Source: Misgurnus anguillicaudatus
Lineage: Eukaryota; Chordata; Actinopteri; Cypriniformes; Cobitidae
Assembly: GCF_027580225.2 (NCBI RefSeq)
Contig: NC_073357.2
Coordinates: 41,874,001-41,938,000, forward strand
Reading direction: 5' to 3'
Length of the DNA: 64,000 bases
In this document: positions 20,125-31,912 of the stretch, piece after piece
Numbering within the stretch: position 1 is the stretch's first letter
How the letters are laid out: each line of letters begins with the position of its first letter
Notes under the pieces: model-generated
Seen by the model: only the letters and a program-made list of their open reading frames with translations
Told to the model about the DNA's origin: nothing
Database searches by the model: none
Translations under genes and position numbers: made by a program

Positions 20125-20491
20125 CTGAAAAAAATGAACATATCATCGGTTACACGAGAGGGCATGTCAGAGGTACAAGGTGGATATTCAAATTAAAACA
20201 ATAGCACTTCTTCTACGTTATAATTAGCATCATTGAAATGGAAGTGATTCAGTAAGGTCCACACATGCCAACAGATAGGCACTTAAAAGCTCTTATCATT
20301 TTTCATCATGGCAGGGTAGTAATGTAAACACAGTTTTGTGTAAACACATTCTGACAGATATTATTGAATAAAATAAAAAAACTTCTCTTAGTGTATTTGT
20401 TCTTTATTACTGACTGTTATGTAGTTTTAAAATTATGCAATATTTACTAAATACTACATTGAATTTAGTCACGTTATATTTATAAGTTCAA

Positions 20492-21238
20492 TAAGGGGTG
20501 GGCGATAAACCGGTCGACATGATTAACCGGTAGAAATTTGTCAACCGGTAGAGATTTTGGACTATCGTCTCTATTGAGTTTACACGCCCACATCACGCTC
20601 CTGTGCGTGTGGTCGCAAAAATGTAACGTTTGTACACATATTTAAGCACCACAGTTTTAAAACAAGTTATTTTAAGCCATTGAAACGCAAACAACAAATC
20701 TATATGCGTGCGCTCTTTCTGTGTGTGAGGAGTGCACAAGTCGCCCAACCGCTGCTCATTAAGCTCGTGAGCATTTCCCGCATTATTCACCTTAAATACA
20801 TATGCATCAAAATACTTTGCAAGTATCCTCATAAACACGACCATTTAGGTCTTAAGAGAAAGTAAACAGCTAAAAGAGAAAGCGTATGTGTAACATAGGG
20901 TCCGGAGTTTGGTCTTAAAGGGGAAGTTATCTAATTTTGCTCCTGTCTGTCACGTGTTTATGAAACAGCATTAAGAGAAAATCTCTCACTGCTCTTGACT
21001 AAATCACATACATAATTATTTATTACCATTCATTTATTTAGTTTTGTTTGTTTTTGCTTTCATTTTATGCTTGTATAAGGTTTTTGTGAGAATTATGAAC
21101 ATTTCTTTGGTATTAAAGATTTTAAACAGAAAAATCTTATTTAAACACAAAAAACTCTACCATGATACATATCGTTATCATGATATAAAATGAATCCTGA
21201 ATCGTGATAGAAGATTTTGGTCATATCGCCCACCCCTA
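20492..21238. mobile_element. Inverted-repeat DNA element with AGGGGTGGGCGATA ends
   Basis: Left end TAAGGGGTGGGCGATAAACC and right end GTCATATCGCCCACCCCTAA are inverted copies over about 14 bases. The right part also contains the block GATACATATCGTTATCATG. I see no target duplication and no transposase. The end sequence resembles hAT-like elements of fish, but the class is uncertain. Confidence 0.65.
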
Positions 21239-21544
21239 ACATACATACTGTACATAATTATTTACTATCATTCCTTTATCATTGACTGTTTATCTTCAGG
21301 GTGAAAGTGATTTCACCAAGTAAGATGTGATCCTGTATTAACACCATTGTTGGTCAGATTGCAGGATTAAGATTAGTGTGCATGTAAGATTTAGGTTTAG
21401 GATTGGGTTAGGGGCTTTTAAGAAATACTCCTCAAACTATTATTTCACACTAAATTGAGGGTTTAAAAATGGTTAGGGTTTGAGTTAAGGGTAGGTTGGG
21501 GTATCTTTGATTAAAATGTTGATCCAGGATCAACAAAAAATTGA

Positions 21545-21725
21545 TTTAAGTTTTGTTTGTTTTATCTTCTTTTTATGCTTGTATAAGTTTTTATTTTTTG
21601 TGAGAATGAACCTTTCTATGGTATTAAAGATTTTAACCTTATTAAAACATAAAAAACTCTACCGTGATACATATCGTTATCATGATATTAAATGAATCCT
21701 ATCATGATAGAAGATTTTGGTAATA
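21545..21725. mobile_element. Second, partial copy of the right half of the 20492 element
   Basis: ATGCTTGTATAAG, TTTTTGTGAGAATGAAC, GGTATTAAAGATTTTAA, AAAAAACTCTACCGTGATAC and CGTTATCATGATATTAAATG repeat the order of blocks at about 21065-21225. The terminal CGCCCACCCC is missing. Confidence 0.6.
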
Positions 21726-21785
21726 TCCCTGCTAAAAATACCAATAGACACCATCACAGAAATTCTATTGGTTTATTGGGAATTT

Positions 21786-21932
21786 TATTGGTTCTAATGG
21801 AATATGGCCCAAAACACAGTACAGTGTATTGGTCTTTGTTGGTCTCTAATGATATGCATTGGTTCTATGTATTGGTTCTTATGGAATATGGCCCAAAACA
21901 CATTACAGTGTAGTGGTTTTAATGGTAAAAGC
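21786..21932. repeat. Two tandem units of about 74 bp (TATTGGTTCTAATGG type)
   Basis: TATTGGTTCTAATGGAATAT, then GGCCCAAAACACAGTACAGT at about 21786 recurs at about 21859 with a few changes. Surrounding bases carry further ATTGGT/TAATGG motifs facing ACCAATAG and CCATTA, so the repeat lies inside a loosely inverted ATTGG-rich block (about 21730-21990). Confidence 0.7.
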
Positions 21933-21990
21933 TAATGGTTCCTATTGGTATTTTAATGGAAACCATTAAAATTTTCTGTAATGGCTCTAT

Positions 21991-24900
21991 TGTTTTTGTT
22001 TTTCAGCCTATGTTCAATTACATTTTAGGTGTGCACCTTTGGTACAGACTATTGAAATCGGTATTGTGACAACCATAGAGTATATACAGCCCTTTCATAT
22101 ACAACAAGCTTAATGTCTTAGACCACACAGGAATCAAAGTTTAATTGACTGTGTTGAAATATATTAATTCATTTTGTAACAGTGTACCCTGAACTAATTA
22201 AGCATCAGAGGTTGTAAGCCCATTTGCACTTATTCAATTAGGCATTAGCCAGTCAGCGGTCTACCAGCAACCCATTGTTGCAGCTATTCTCAATGTTGCA
22301 CAATAAAACCCACAAGACTCCAAGTCTCACAACCGATTTTTATTTATTTTTGAAAACGTGATAAGATTTTCTGCTTAATTACAAAAAGAAAGAAAACCTT
22401 GAACACTAAAATTCCCAATATGAACGTCACAAACAAACCCTGCTTTAATAGCTGTCAATGGATCATTTTCCAGGCCTTTATCTAGTGTAAACACTTGTCA
22501 TGTTACACATCCCATAAATAACCACTTGAGGTGATGGACGAAATCCCATAATGGCCGTTCATCGCTCTCAGTCTGGGCGTAGGTGGAAGTGCTATGGGAG
22601 TTAGGCCCGCTGGGTATTTTCTCATCCAGTGAGCTGCTAACAACCTTCAGCTTTGACAAAACAGCCACGGTGGCCTGTTGTGCCCACACACACACAAACA
22701 CAGTACAGGCCCAGTGCACCATCTCTAGCCTAATAACAGTACGTCAAATCCACACTTCAGAGATGTAAGAAGGAGGGGTTTATAAGTGTGTGAAAGGCAG
22801 TTGAGAGCTGGATAAGGAAGAGACTAAACAGAACAGATTTCCTGTGCTCATAAATATATACCAAATAAAGTGCATCCAGCGGAGAACTAGGAAAACTGGC
22901 ACCCTAACTCAGGTAGACCTCCATACTGTCAGACCCTATAATGATTACATTATATTGCTTTACGCATTTTTCAGTCTCGGCTGTAAATTGGCAGTGATGC
23001 AAGAAGAAAAAGATATTTTATCCCTGCCTTCATTATTGACCGGCGGCCACCAAAATATCAGCATGCTCCGTTAGTTAGAGCTGTTTTACAGCCTCTAAGG
23101 CCTTTCTCTCAAACCGTGTTTCCTATGAGCAGCTGGAATCCAGAGCATTTACCTGAACCCTCAATCAACATGGCTGACATAATGTGAGATTCTGGAACTG
23201 CATCATGAAATATCAAGGAAAATAGGGCAATTTAAATCAGAAAAGCACAACGGACACCTACCGCACCCTGAAAATGTTTAGATATCAACTACCTTTCCAT
23301 AAAGTTCATGTCTTTTAATGTCAGACTGGAATGCTGGGCTCACAGACCGCTCTGTATTTCCCCATTAAAACCACAACCCACAGCATTTTTTACAGAATAG
23401 CTCTGGGCTTTTTCTTATTCCTCACGGGAGCATTCTCTTTTGTTTTTAAAACACCAAACCACTTGATGATTCAATAAAAAATAAAACGCAGCAAATGCTT
23501 TATCCCCCCAAACTGATTTATTCATGTCCTGACTGGAACTTTTGTATTACAGACCAAGTTTACAGTCACTAAAGGATAATAAGTAATTCATTAGCCCTGC
23601 AATATCTGCAACATCTGTAACCGTGGTACAGTGTGTTATTTATTAGGCACTCTTATCACTGTAACTGTCTCAGTGTGTCTCCGCTCAAACATTCAGAGGA
23701 CAATTTAAGCTGATTTAAATGAGAGGGGATATATTAACACTCCGTGACTTCTAAAACATTCAATTGAAGAATACATGAAATACAGATATTGTATTATTGT
23801 GTCTCTGGAGCAGACGAAAAAGTACTGCAGTACTGCTAGCGTGTACTGTTATAGTACATGGAGGGCAAGGGAGGAAAATGCCTCAGTGTTTTGAAACCGC
23901 GAATGATTACCAAGCCTTCCAGCCTATAATTACTAGTTTAGTGGAATACATTTAATGGAATATATTACACATCCCTTAAATATTGAATTCTACACTATAA
24001 AATGCCAAGACCTTAATTATAATAAAAAGTTATGGTCACCACTGCAAAAGCCTTGAAGTGAGAGGGAGTAACTGCAGCATCTGAAAGGAATTTGATATGA
24101 AGTAAAACTCTTATAGTGTTTGCTTCAATCTCCCAAGTAAACAAGACAGATGGATGCACAAAATCCCCAAGTGTCAAAGCCTTGTCATGACTCTCCTGCG
24201 ATCATATTGAATCTAATATTCTATCACATGTATACTTTCACATGAAAAGGATTTGGAAGCGGACTTAGAGGAATGTTCACAGAATGACACTTGAGACCAG
24301 ACATAAGTAAAGCTATTTGTGTGAAAGAGTCAGACGTGAGTGAAAGAGTTATTCTGTTCTTTGCACAGTATTTTCAGTTAACAGCCACTTACCCCATTGG
24401 TTTCTGAATTTTAGTAGCTATCACTAAACGAAAACAGAAAATTACTGCAATTCAGCTGCAGGCACACTCTGCTCCTCTGGATCTTTCAACATGAACTTGG
24501 TATCTAATGAAAAGTGACTTGAGAGAGCAAACGCTAATGTGAAAATGGCGTGGTCAGATGTACTCTATTTCACCCATTTTTTCTCTTTATATCTTGCTTT
24601 TAATTTTACACTCAGCAGCATTCTGGACCAGGCAAAAGCACACCTGGATAGAACCGGTGCGATGCAATAACGATGATTCATCTCTGTGCAGATTTGATAT
24701 ATGCAACTCTCTGCTTGCTCCCTCAGCAGCTATGCTCAGTGTTGCTCGGAGTCTCTGAGATTGCATTTGTGTCTATGTACACGGGTACAAATAAAGTTTA
24801 TTCAATCTAAAATGGCTTTTGCAGTAGGTAAACAGAGACTTCCACGTTTATCTCCATGGGGTTTCTGTTAGCAGTAGATAGTTAGGGGTATCTTACTATA

Positions 24901-25043
24901 GAGGGTATGCATTGACGTCACTTTTCCACGTGACCACGCGAGAGCTCGCTCGGTTGAGTGGCAAAACGTGCAACAAAATGGCTGTTTTTTATAGGGGACA
25001 TAGTAAAACTGACTATTATCAGCTTAAATTAAATTTAGTTGGA
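21991..25043. other. Non-coding stretch, presumed cdh11 5' intron
   Basis: I see no gene. Short CA runs occur near 22685. At about 24560-24800 a block ends TACAAATAAAGTTTATTC, containing an AATAAA hexamer, and could be the end of an old retroelement or transcript, but nothing else supports that. The rest is single-copy-looking sequence. Confidence 0.6.
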
Positions 25044-25051
25044 CTTGATAG

Positions 25052-25599
25052 CAGAGGTGGACAATACTTAGTTACATTAGTTACATTTGTATTGGAAAAA
25101 AATTCCCTTCACTACATTCTAAAGCATATAATCATACTGTGTATTTTTTAATACTGCATATTAAAATTTATTTAAAGGCGGAGTCCACGATGTTTGAAAA
25201 ACGCTTTGGAAAAAGAGACGGGCCGACTACCAAAACACAATTATAGCCAATCAAATCAAATGCCGGTTTGCGTATGTGTGGGGCGGGTCTATCAACAGAA
25301 GGTCCAGATTCTATTGGGGTAGGGGCGTGTTTGTTTAGGTGATTTCAAATATCAACATTGGCTTTCAAACATCATGGACTCCGCCTTTAATACCTAATTA
25401 CATTTAAATTGTGTACTTTTACTTGAGTAAAAGTACTTTAATGTACTTAAATATTAAATCTAAAACAAAAACGTATTATTTATGAAATGTAATAGAGTAA
25501 AAATTATGATAATATGCTTTGGAATGTGTTTTCCAAAGAAAAACACTGATAAAATACAAATACTTGAAAAATACGTTTAAGTAGAAAGTAAAACCTCTG
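25052..25599. mobile_element. hAT-type element with perfect 8-bp target duplication, hosting a MITE
   Basis: It begins CAGAGGTGGACAATAC and ends AAAACCTCTG. The flank cttgatag occurs on both sides (25044-25051 and 25600-25607). Inside are TACTTTTACTTGAGTAAAAG-type repeats that I associate with fish hAT elements. A separate TTAA-flanked MITE is inserted at 25176-25386. No transposase frame. Confidence 0.85.
25176..25386. mobile_element. TTAA-flanked MITE nested inside a hAT element
   Basis: TTAA stands on each side (25172-25175 and 25387-25390). The termini AGGCGGAGTCCACGATGTTT and AAACATCATGGACTCCGCCT are near-perfect inverted copies. The 211-bp interior is GC-richer (GGGGCGGGTC) than the host. 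The TTAA signature points to piggyBac-type movement. Confidence 0.85.
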
Positions 25600-25607
25600 C
25601 TTGATAG

Positions 25608-27937
25608 TGACCTTAGTGTCTTATCAACCCACGTGTTGTCTGTGAACGTTGGCATGAACAATCAATTTACTTCTCCTATCTGTGTTTTTTGTCAGTCCGT
25701 AAAACGATAGCTCAGAATTCTTGTTTATCTGTTAGTACACTATATTGCACAACAGCTTTTTCCCATTTCGACACATTTTCACAGTGTTTTCGCCGATGTG
25801 ACGGTGTACTCAAATGCTGCCGCTTTGTCTTTTGCCACTCAGTGGGCGTAAACGCAGACCCTCTCGCCGACGGTGACGTCATGTGCATACCCTATATTAA
25901 CAACATACTGATGCAAACTTAGCCAAAGGTGCATGCATTGCGGATTGTGAATGTTTATTCATATTATTTTTAGTGTTTCTCTAAAACATTGATGATAATA
26001 AATATTGTGTTTGCATTTTAAGTCTACATAAAAATGCATACCCTTAGCTGAACTTTATAATAAAACTCTGATTTTAAATTATAGTGGTTTTAATAGTCTA
26101 TTCAGATTGGTGTTATAAAACATGTTGGACTGTAGATAAGCAGTTCCAGGAATTTGACAAAAGCATTATAAAAGAAAAATGAAAATAAAGCATTCTTAAG
26201 TGCTGTGAACCTATGGCTTTAAAGCGCTTACACCAGTGCAGAAAACACCCATGGTTTTTTATGTTGCGAGGAGGTTTTTAATAGCACATAAGTAAACCAC
26301 TTTTTGCTATCAAGAGACTACAGCCTCAACAGATACACTGCAGAATGCGCAAAGCTTGAATCTATATAATAATACATCTGAATTCACTTTAGATAAAAAG
26401 ATGGTTGCTATTCATACTACTATTGGGTTGAATGGATTACATTGTTCACATTACATAGAAGTCAGGTGTACAGAAGCATTCACCACAGGCAGTGAACGCC
26501 TCTTCGTACTGTCAAATGCCCTGACAATGTAAACTCTGTGAACTTTTGTGAAGGTTGCTTGACTCTCATTTCACTCCTTCAGCTCCATGTTCACCTTAGG
26601 CACAAAGATTCACCTCCATGACACGAAGATTTAAATGCGTACAGTAAGCAATCATTTGAACAAACGGGACACAGTTTTTGGATCTATCTCAGAGTGTTGT
26701 TTGCTGTGATCTTGTGTAGTGCTCCTCCCCCTGACAAAATGTCAACTTAGTCTTAAGTGATGAAGGTCAAAACCTTCGAAACCCTTTGCTAAGAAGCGAT
26801 GGCATAATTCGAAAAATCATCCAAAATAGATTTTCTCTCAAATGGCTAATTGCTATTTGAGGCATGAAAACTAGCAGGCTTTTAAAAGTGCAATGTAACA
26901 GGAAGTCATAACCTCTAAACATTACACATGCTCTTGATGGACCTGGGAATTGAGATGTGTATCTATATACTTCAAAGTCCTGCCATCAAAGCCTCTGCCG
27001 ATGCTGTCACGGAGAAAAGAGCTTTTTGGTTTCTCATTACCCAGCGGCACTTCCCCTGGTCAGCGTTTGTGCTCGCAGGGCGAAACCCGACTCTTAATTG
27101 CCGTTCAATTACAAAGACTAATTTGTGGAGGTGTTTCGCAAACAAAAATCCCTCAGCCCGGCTCACTGCGGTGCTTGGTCAAAGAGCTGATTTGTATTCT
27201 ATAAAGGTAACTAATGTCCATGCCTCTCCCTTCTCCCCTAACGTCTGTACATCCACTGAGAGGTCTGGGTTTTGAATATGCTAACATTCAGGAATAGGGC
27301 TCTCAGTTATGGTTAGTGGTTTGGGAACATGATGGAAAACATTCAGCCTTTGATGACGTTTTTGTGGATGCGGCTGCTCCGGCCACCACTGCACAGCAGA
27401 AATGTCACGTCAATGGAAAGTACAGTTTTTCATAGACTCCTAAGCTTATGTGATGTTATTTTAAGTGTCCAAGACTCAGTCTCTTCTGCAGTTCAGCATG
27501 GTGGCACGTGCCCATGGAGAAGAGAAGTGTGTATCACCTTACTAGGGCAAACCAAGCTCAGCATTCTACTTATATTACTTACAAAGACATGAAGGTTAGT
27601 CGCCTAAAGGGAAGATCAATCGGTGTATAGGCAATGCATTGCTTGTATCCCTTGATTATCCAGAGCAGGAGGTAAATTTGTCTTTTTTTACGAATTCATG
27701 CTCTTTCAGACATTAGCAGAAATGAATAGAGATCAGAAATTTAGTTGCAATCCAAATGTTACTGATGTGTAAATATGCATATGGGCCTGTGCTTGGTGTG
27801 GTGGATGCCTCTTTGGCTCTCTTTATGGTATGTTTTAGATGCATTTTGGTCAATCACACCTGTATATAGCATCGTACACACCAAAATGCATCAACAGCCC
27901 TTTGAGCTAAAACGCATTAAAGCTTTATTCATAATTA
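25608..27937. other. Non-coding stretch, presumed cdh11 5' intron
   Basis: No gene supported. A compact, non-repetitive, balanced-composition segment at about 26970-27220 has homeodomain-like TTAATTG/CAATTA motifs and is open in several frames; it is treated under findings as a possible regulatory element. The rest is AT-rich with no recognised repeat. Confidence 0.55.
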
Positions 27938-27941
27938 TTAA

Positions 27942-28805
27942 AGGAATAGTCTATTTTCTTAAAAGAAAAATCCAGATAATTTACTCACCACCATGTCATC
28001 CAAAATGTTGATGTCTTTCTTTGTTCAGTCGAGAAGAAATTATGTTTTTTGAGGAAAACATTGCAGGATTTATCTCATTTTAATGGACTTTAATGGACAC
28101 CAACACTTAACACTTAACTCAACACGTAACAGTTTTTTCAACGGAGTTCAAAGGACTATAAACGATCCCAAACTAGGCATAAGTGTCTTATCTAGTAAAA
28201 CAATTGTATTTTTTGACAAGAAAAATAAAAAAATATGCACTTTTAAACCACAACTTTTCGTCTTGGTCCGGTCCAGCGCGACCTAACGTAAATGCGTAGT
28301 GACGTAGGGAGGTCACGTGTTACATATATAAAATGCACATTTGGGGACCATTCTAAACAATAAGCTGACACAAAGACATTAATTAGTATCATTCGACATA
28401 CAACGTCGGAAAAGTCCTCTTTCAACACACTTGTAAACACTGGGGCAGAGTTTCGCGTTCATCCTCTGTGACCTCTTGACGTCATGACGTATTGCGTGAG
28501 GTCATGGGGTTAAGGGTTTAAAAGTGTATTTTTGTTATTTTTATTGTCAAAAATGACAATCGTTTCGTTAGAAAAGACCCTTATGCCTCGTTTGGGATCG
28601 TTTATAGTCATTTGACTATACGTGTTGAGTTAAGTGTTAAGTGTTGGTGTCCCTTAAAGTCCATTAAAATGAGAAAAATCCTGCAATGTTTTCCTCAAAA
28701 AACATAATTTCTTCTGGACTGAACAAAGAAAGACATCAACATTTTGGATGACATGGTGGTGAGTAAATTATCTGGATTTTTCTTTTAAGAAAATGGACTA
28801 TTCCT
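27942..28805. mobile_element. Long-arm TTAA-flanked foldback element (864 bp)
   Basis: TTAA flanks it at 27938-27941 and 28806-28809. The left arm AGGAATAGTCTATTTTC continues for well over 150 bases (AAAATCCAGATAATTTACTC, ACCACCATGTCATCC, TTCTTTGTTCAGTCGAG) and the right arm is its reverse complement with few differences. The interior has GGTCACGTGTTACATATAT and a second fold on TAAGACACTTATGCC-like blocks. No protein of meaningful length is encoded. A truncated copy lies at 16505-17143. Confidence 0.85.
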
Positions 28806-28809
28806 TTAA

Positions 28810-31186
28810 ACACAAAAATCAGCTTTTGCACATGTCTGATAAATGATCTTTTTTTTTTATTATTTATCTGTGCTACCACATTACCCTTCTGTTTATTCAT
28901 ACAAGCACAATATGTGAGTATTAATAACAATCTGTAAATCCCCACAGCCAGCCAGTGCTTTTACTGCCATACCTCAAAATATTTTAATTGAGGAATGAAA
29001 ATTAAAATGTGTTAATTTTAATGACAAGATGTTGAATAGACAAGAAACACGATTCATTTTCCCGCTGCATTTTGAGGATGAAAGAAATACAAGAGTAGTT
29101 TTAAGCAATTATCAAGAAAATTATAGCAAATAAACAAAAGACGACAGATAATCATTTCAGAGCGACGTGCATGACCATTAAATCTAGTAATTTAAGTCTA
29201 TAGAAATAGCTTGTGCATGGTTGACTTTAAACTATTCAGCAATGAAAGATGATTTCCACGTTTAACAGTCTCTCTGCTGACTTCTTAGATGTCGTTTAAC
29301 ATGAATTCTAATGACTTAAGATGATTGTTTCTTTCTTCTTTTTTCTCCTCTTTCCACATCAATAACATTCTAATTATGTCTTCAGTTATTACGCTATTCC
29401 AATAAGCACTTCATAGCGTCACAGTATATCCAAGAATACTAATGACTAGCTTATAAAAACAACGACTAAAGACAGCTGCATCTCCACAGAGCTTCAATCA
29501 CCCGCAAGACACTTCATTCATTATTAAAACGTACAGGCCTAATAAAGCCCCCGTGTTTTTGCTTTTGTCTAACGCATAAGGCCACAGAATTTTTCTGTCA
29601 CTGTGAAAGATATGCCTGCGTATTTTCCTTTAAACAGCTACATTACAAAGAAGTGAATGGTGAGGGCCTGCCAAAGCCTCTCATTCCCAAACCTTTTCAT
29701 TTCCTGGAAAATGGAGGAGCAGTCAGGGCTTTCAGACAGCCGCGTCCCGGAGGATCCGGGGAACAGGAAACTGCGGTGTCTGGAATTGATCTGAGGCAAA
29801 GGGAAAATAAAATGCTTGGGATTCTTGAGGTTGGGGGAACGGGAGACAAAAAGTCATGGATCCCGACGAAACTATGTATGGAGACGCTGAAGTGAGAGAG
29901 AAATGAGGCTATTATGCTACTGTGACAAACTTCGGGCGGATTTAGGGAGCCGTTTCAAGCACGGGAAACTTATCTGACCTGCCAACTCCAATATTTAAGT
30001 CACTAGGCATATTTCAATAAAACTCCCCTCTGAATTTCAGCTTTAAAAAAAATCCTCTCTTTATGCCGCTAGCATCTGCGAGCTGCTTCCAGCCTGAAGC
30101 GCCTTGAATGACAGCTTTATTGTTTGACTTTTTCCGAGATGATTGAAAAGCAAATGGTGCATTGATAAACATCGCTCGATTTTTAATACCTTTTCACCGA
30201 GCTTCACCTTTGAGGAGAGGTTAATTCACTGAATTGGTAAACAGAGAAATTAAACCTCAGAGCCATTTCAATAGAGTGCACAAAAGAAAAGACTGAAATG
30301 ATTATCTAGCTGCTTTGAAACAAAACTGCATAGACCTGAGAAGGAAATGAAGGGTTGTGTGTCGCCTCACATAGCAAGTCAATAAATAAATATGCAACAG
30401 ACATTAAAGACATCATGTCTTAAAGTATCATGTCGCAGACCACACTCTCATTGTTTAGACAACGATCAATAAATATGGAAAGCAATAATAGAAAGGCTGC
30501 CTTATCTTTTAAAGTCATAAAGTAAGGATCACTTTCACAATTCCGTGTACCTATATACTGTAGCAATGCTGCGGTATATTTATATATAGTTATCGGGATC
30601 AGATCTAACAAAGATACAATCCAGCATGTAAACTCACAATTTCATAGCTACTGAACGGATCTCATTCATGGGTGTGGGCAGCAGACCCGAAACTGTCTCT
30701 ATGGTTGTTAAACAAACACAGAAGATGTCAAGGTGATGAGCAGGAAAAAGCTGAGGGAGAGAGAGAGAGAGTGAGAGGGTTCAGGGTAAACAAGACAAGC
30801 AAAAAGGGAAATCAAAAGGAGAGCTCATAGAAGGTCAGAAAGCACTTCACTGCTTCCAATTTCCTCTTATCAATGATGAAGACATGGACTCATTTGAACA
30901 GATGGCTGTGGTATTGAGCCTATATCCCTAATCCCTTTACAGAGAGGTGGGGCTGAACCTGACATCAAAACTGACATATAAAAGCATTTGTCAATTCCCC
31001 AACCTTATTCTTCATCTACAGTTCTCAACTGAGGGGGCAGAGCCCACAAGCAAGCCTCGGTAAAATTTCGAGGAAAATCACAAAAAATCATACAATAATT
31101 TAACAATAAAGTACTGTATCTGCTATATGGTAACAATGAACAAACATCACTTTCAAAATGACTCTAAATACAACATATAACTAACA
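28810..31186. other. Non-coding stretch, presumed cdh11 5' intron
   Basis: No gene supported. A GA run lies at about 30755-30770. A GC-richer segment at about 29640-29960 contains an 80-codon open frame with no recognisable domain, which I do not call a gene. Confidence 0.55.
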
Positions 31187-31190
31187 TTAC

Positions 31191-31554
31191 AGCGTAACTA
31201 AACCCCTGGTCAGAGCCTGACTCCACCCACTGGCAATATTTGAAAAATGCAAGAAAAGTGGGCAGATCCCAACGGAGATAGAGGGGACGAACTAAGCTCG
31301 TAACAAGAGCTTGAAACTGCTTACGTCACAAGTTATTTTTTGGACCCAACATCCAATAGGAAAATTCAACTGCAGTAGCCACCGTTCAACCTGAAGAGGG
31401 CAGCACTCAGACGTTTTTACACCATATATTGTAGTATTGGAACACTTTATATCCAAATGTCAAAAAACTTACTAAAATCAATGAACAGCACTAAAAAAGC
31501 ATCATTCTTACAGATCATTAACTAAAAAAAGTTGGTTTAGGGTTTAGTTACTCT
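31191..31554. mobile_element. TTAA-type foldback MITE (GTAACTAAACCC ends)
   Basis: The left end AGCGTAACTAAACCCCTGG and right end GGTTTAGGGTTTAGTTACTC are inverted copies. TTAA is intact on the right (31555-31558) and reads TTAC on the left. It is about 364 bp with no coding frame. Confidence 0.65.
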
Positions 31555-31732
31555 TTAACAACATAACAACATAAATAAATCCAGCAAACATTAAAACAAT
31601 AATTGTTTTTAGTAAATATTAACCAAAGAAGTGAACATGTCGCAATGCATGTTGGATTTTTTTTACAGTGCACCTCCGTCAATATGAGAAAATGATATTG
31701 ACCGAATGCTTATTATAAGTTCATCAAACATA

Positions 31733-31912
31733 CACTCTAAAAAATGCTTGGCTATTTTCAACCAAGCATTGGGTCAAAAATGGACAAGCCCAGCAGCTGG
31801 GTTGAAATAAACCCAGAAAATTTTTATATTTGACCCAACAATAAAACAACCCAGCATTAATTACAACCCAGCGGGCTGGACTCGTCCCATTTTGGCCCAG
31901 TTTTTTAGAGTT
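31733..31912. mobile_element. Short inverted-repeat MITE (ACTCTAAAAAATG ends)
   Basis: The left CACTCTAAAAAATGCTTGG faces the right CCCAGTTTTTTAGAGT. The interior carries repeated AACCCAGC and GCTGGGTTG blocks in both orientations. It is about 180 bp. A degenerate relative (GCTGGGTTTAAATTAACC, CTATGCTGGGTTGG) lies near 52495-52620. Confidence 0.7.

Noticed and set aside
24558..24810. 3' exon of an unknown gene with polyadenylation signal
   Set aside because: An AATAAA hexamer alone is not evidence in AT-rich DNA, and no coding exon or donor is linked to it.
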